Assembly (NCBI GenBank): GCA_021793055.1
Contig: JAJYTL010000052.1
Span: forward strand, 1 to 13,723
Source: Pseudomonadota bacterium
GTDB lineage: Bacteria > Pseudomonadota > Alphaproteobacteria > Ferrovibrionales > Ferrovibrionaceae
Direction: 5' to 3'
Length of the DNA: 13,723 nt
Positions 13,032 through 13,723 of the stretch are shown one piece after another. A program made the position numbers and the translations under genes. The notes below the pieces were generated by a model. The model was given only the letters and a program-made list of their open reading frames with translations, was not told the origin of the DNA and ran no database searches. Each line of letters opens with the position of its first letter. Within the stretch, counting starts at the first letter, position 1.

Positions 13032-13723
13032 ATGGACTTTGGCTTCACAGCGGAGCAGGAAGCGTTGCGGCGCGATGTCCGCGCCTTCATCGCCGAAAAC
13101 CTAACGGCCGAGACGCGGGCCGAGATGGAGGGGCTCAACGAGGGCTTCGGCGTCGGCCCCGGCCGACACTGCGGCCCGGCGCTGCAGTCATTCTTCGGGA
13201 AGATCGGCGAGCACGGCTGGCTCGGCATCAGCTATCCGAAGGAATACGGCGGCCAGGGCCGCGACCGGATCAGCCAATATATCGTCGAAGAGGAGTTCGC
13301 CCGCGTCAACATCTCGGTCGGCCTGGCGGGAAGCGGCGCCCCTGCGATCCTGGCCGCCGGCACCGAAGAGCAGAAGCGCTACTTCATCCCGAAGCTGATC
13401 ACCGGCGAATATTCCTTCGCGCTGGGTTTCACCGAGCCGCAAGCGGGCGCCGACTTGGCCTCCTTGCAATGCCGCGCCGCGCGCGACGGCGACCACTATG
13501 TCATCAATGGCCAGAAGATGTACACCTCGGCGGCACACCTCGCGACGCACATCTACCTGATGGCCCGGACCAATCCCAATCTGCCCAAGCATCAAGGCAT
13601 CTCCATCTTCCTTATTCCGATGGACACGCCCGGCATCACGGTGCGCCCGCTTTGGACGATCCAGAACGAGCCGCGCGCCCCCTCCGGCACCACCTACGGA
13701 ACGCACCGAACCAACGAGACCTT
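13032..13723 (+). CDS. Acyl-CoA dehydrogenase (3' partial)
   Basis: The frame has no stop before the window edge, so only the first 230 residues are visible of an expected ~380-400. The ATG at 13032 follows GAAGGGA. The start, MDFGFTAEQEALRRDVRAFI, is typical of the helical N-terminal domain. GWLGISYPKEYGGQGRDRIS (63-82), GTEEQKRYFIPKLITGEYSFAL and FTEPQAGADLASLQ (133-146) follow, the last being the acyl-CoA dehydrogenase signature that contacts FAD and substrate. ING-QKMYTSAAHLATHIYLMAR is the beta-domain. The catalytic Glu lies beyond the window. It oxidises an acyl-CoA to a 2-enoyl-CoA using FAD and passes electrons to ETF. It diverges from the CoA-transferase operon, which supplies a hydratase and a lyase, so it is probably part of the same pathway. 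Confidence 0.94.
   Translation, partial: MDFGFTAEQEALRRDVRAFIAENLTAETRAEMEGLNEGFGVGPGRHCGPALQSFFGKIGEHGWLGISYPKEYGGQGRDRISQYIVEEEFARVNISVGLAGSGAPAILAAGTEEQKRYFIPKLITGEYSFALGFTEPQAGADLASLQCRAARDGDHYVINGQKMYTSAAHLATHIYLMARTNPNLPKHQGISIFLIPMDTPGITVRPLWTIQNEPRAPSGTTYGTHRTNET

Overview
The base composition is high-GC throughout, codons favour G or C at the third position, and initiation includes ATG, GTG and ATGA overlaps. A pair of small genes at 4557-4974 resembles small ORFs I remember from Alphaproteobacteria. Together these suggest a Rhizobiales- or Rhodospirillales-like alphaproteobacterium. This is an inference, because no rRNA or other taxonomic marker is present.

Layout. (1) 2-4348, + strand: the end of a sugar-type ABC transport operon. 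It holds a permease, cut by the window edge, that continues in frame into a soluble six-bladed beta-propeller of the SMP-30/strictosidine-synthase-like class. A second, free-standing propeller of the same class follows, then a double-cassette RbsA/MglA-type ATPase. A hairpin follows at 4401-4432. (2) 4557-4974, - strand: two small genes, one of them only 56 residues. (3) 4978-5724: about 750 bases with no gene I can support, but with a promoter-like motif. (4) 5725-7984: a MATE efflux pump and a TetR regulator transcribed away from each other. A 70-base inverted repeat between them holds two GGTACC-N4-GGTACC boxes, each lying in the spacer of a predicted promoter. (5) 8065-8580: a small membrane-protein gene broken by one in-frame TAG. 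(6) 8788-12793, - strand: a catabolic operon of type III CoA-transferase, HMG-CoA-lyase-like enzyme, two MaoC-type hot-dog proteins and a 90-residue protein. (7) 13032 to the right edge, + strand: a divergent acyl-CoA dehydrogenase, cut by the edge.

How the parts work together. Block 1 probably imports a sugar-like substrate and processes it, perhaps a lactone, at the inner face of the membrane. Block 4 looks like a self-contained drug- or metabolite-responsive efflux switch. Blocks 6 and 7 form a logical acid-degradation route: CoA activation, dehydrogenation, hydration, then retro-Claisen cleavage. The substrate cannot be named from sequence, but the enzyme set recalls mesaconate/itaconate/citramalate-type or branched-acid breakdown.

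A diverged 125-base direct repeat, which I aligned by hand without gaps, sits at 5692-5816 and 8663-8787. It brackets the MATE-TetR-broken-gene block, and the MATE stop codon lies inside one copy.
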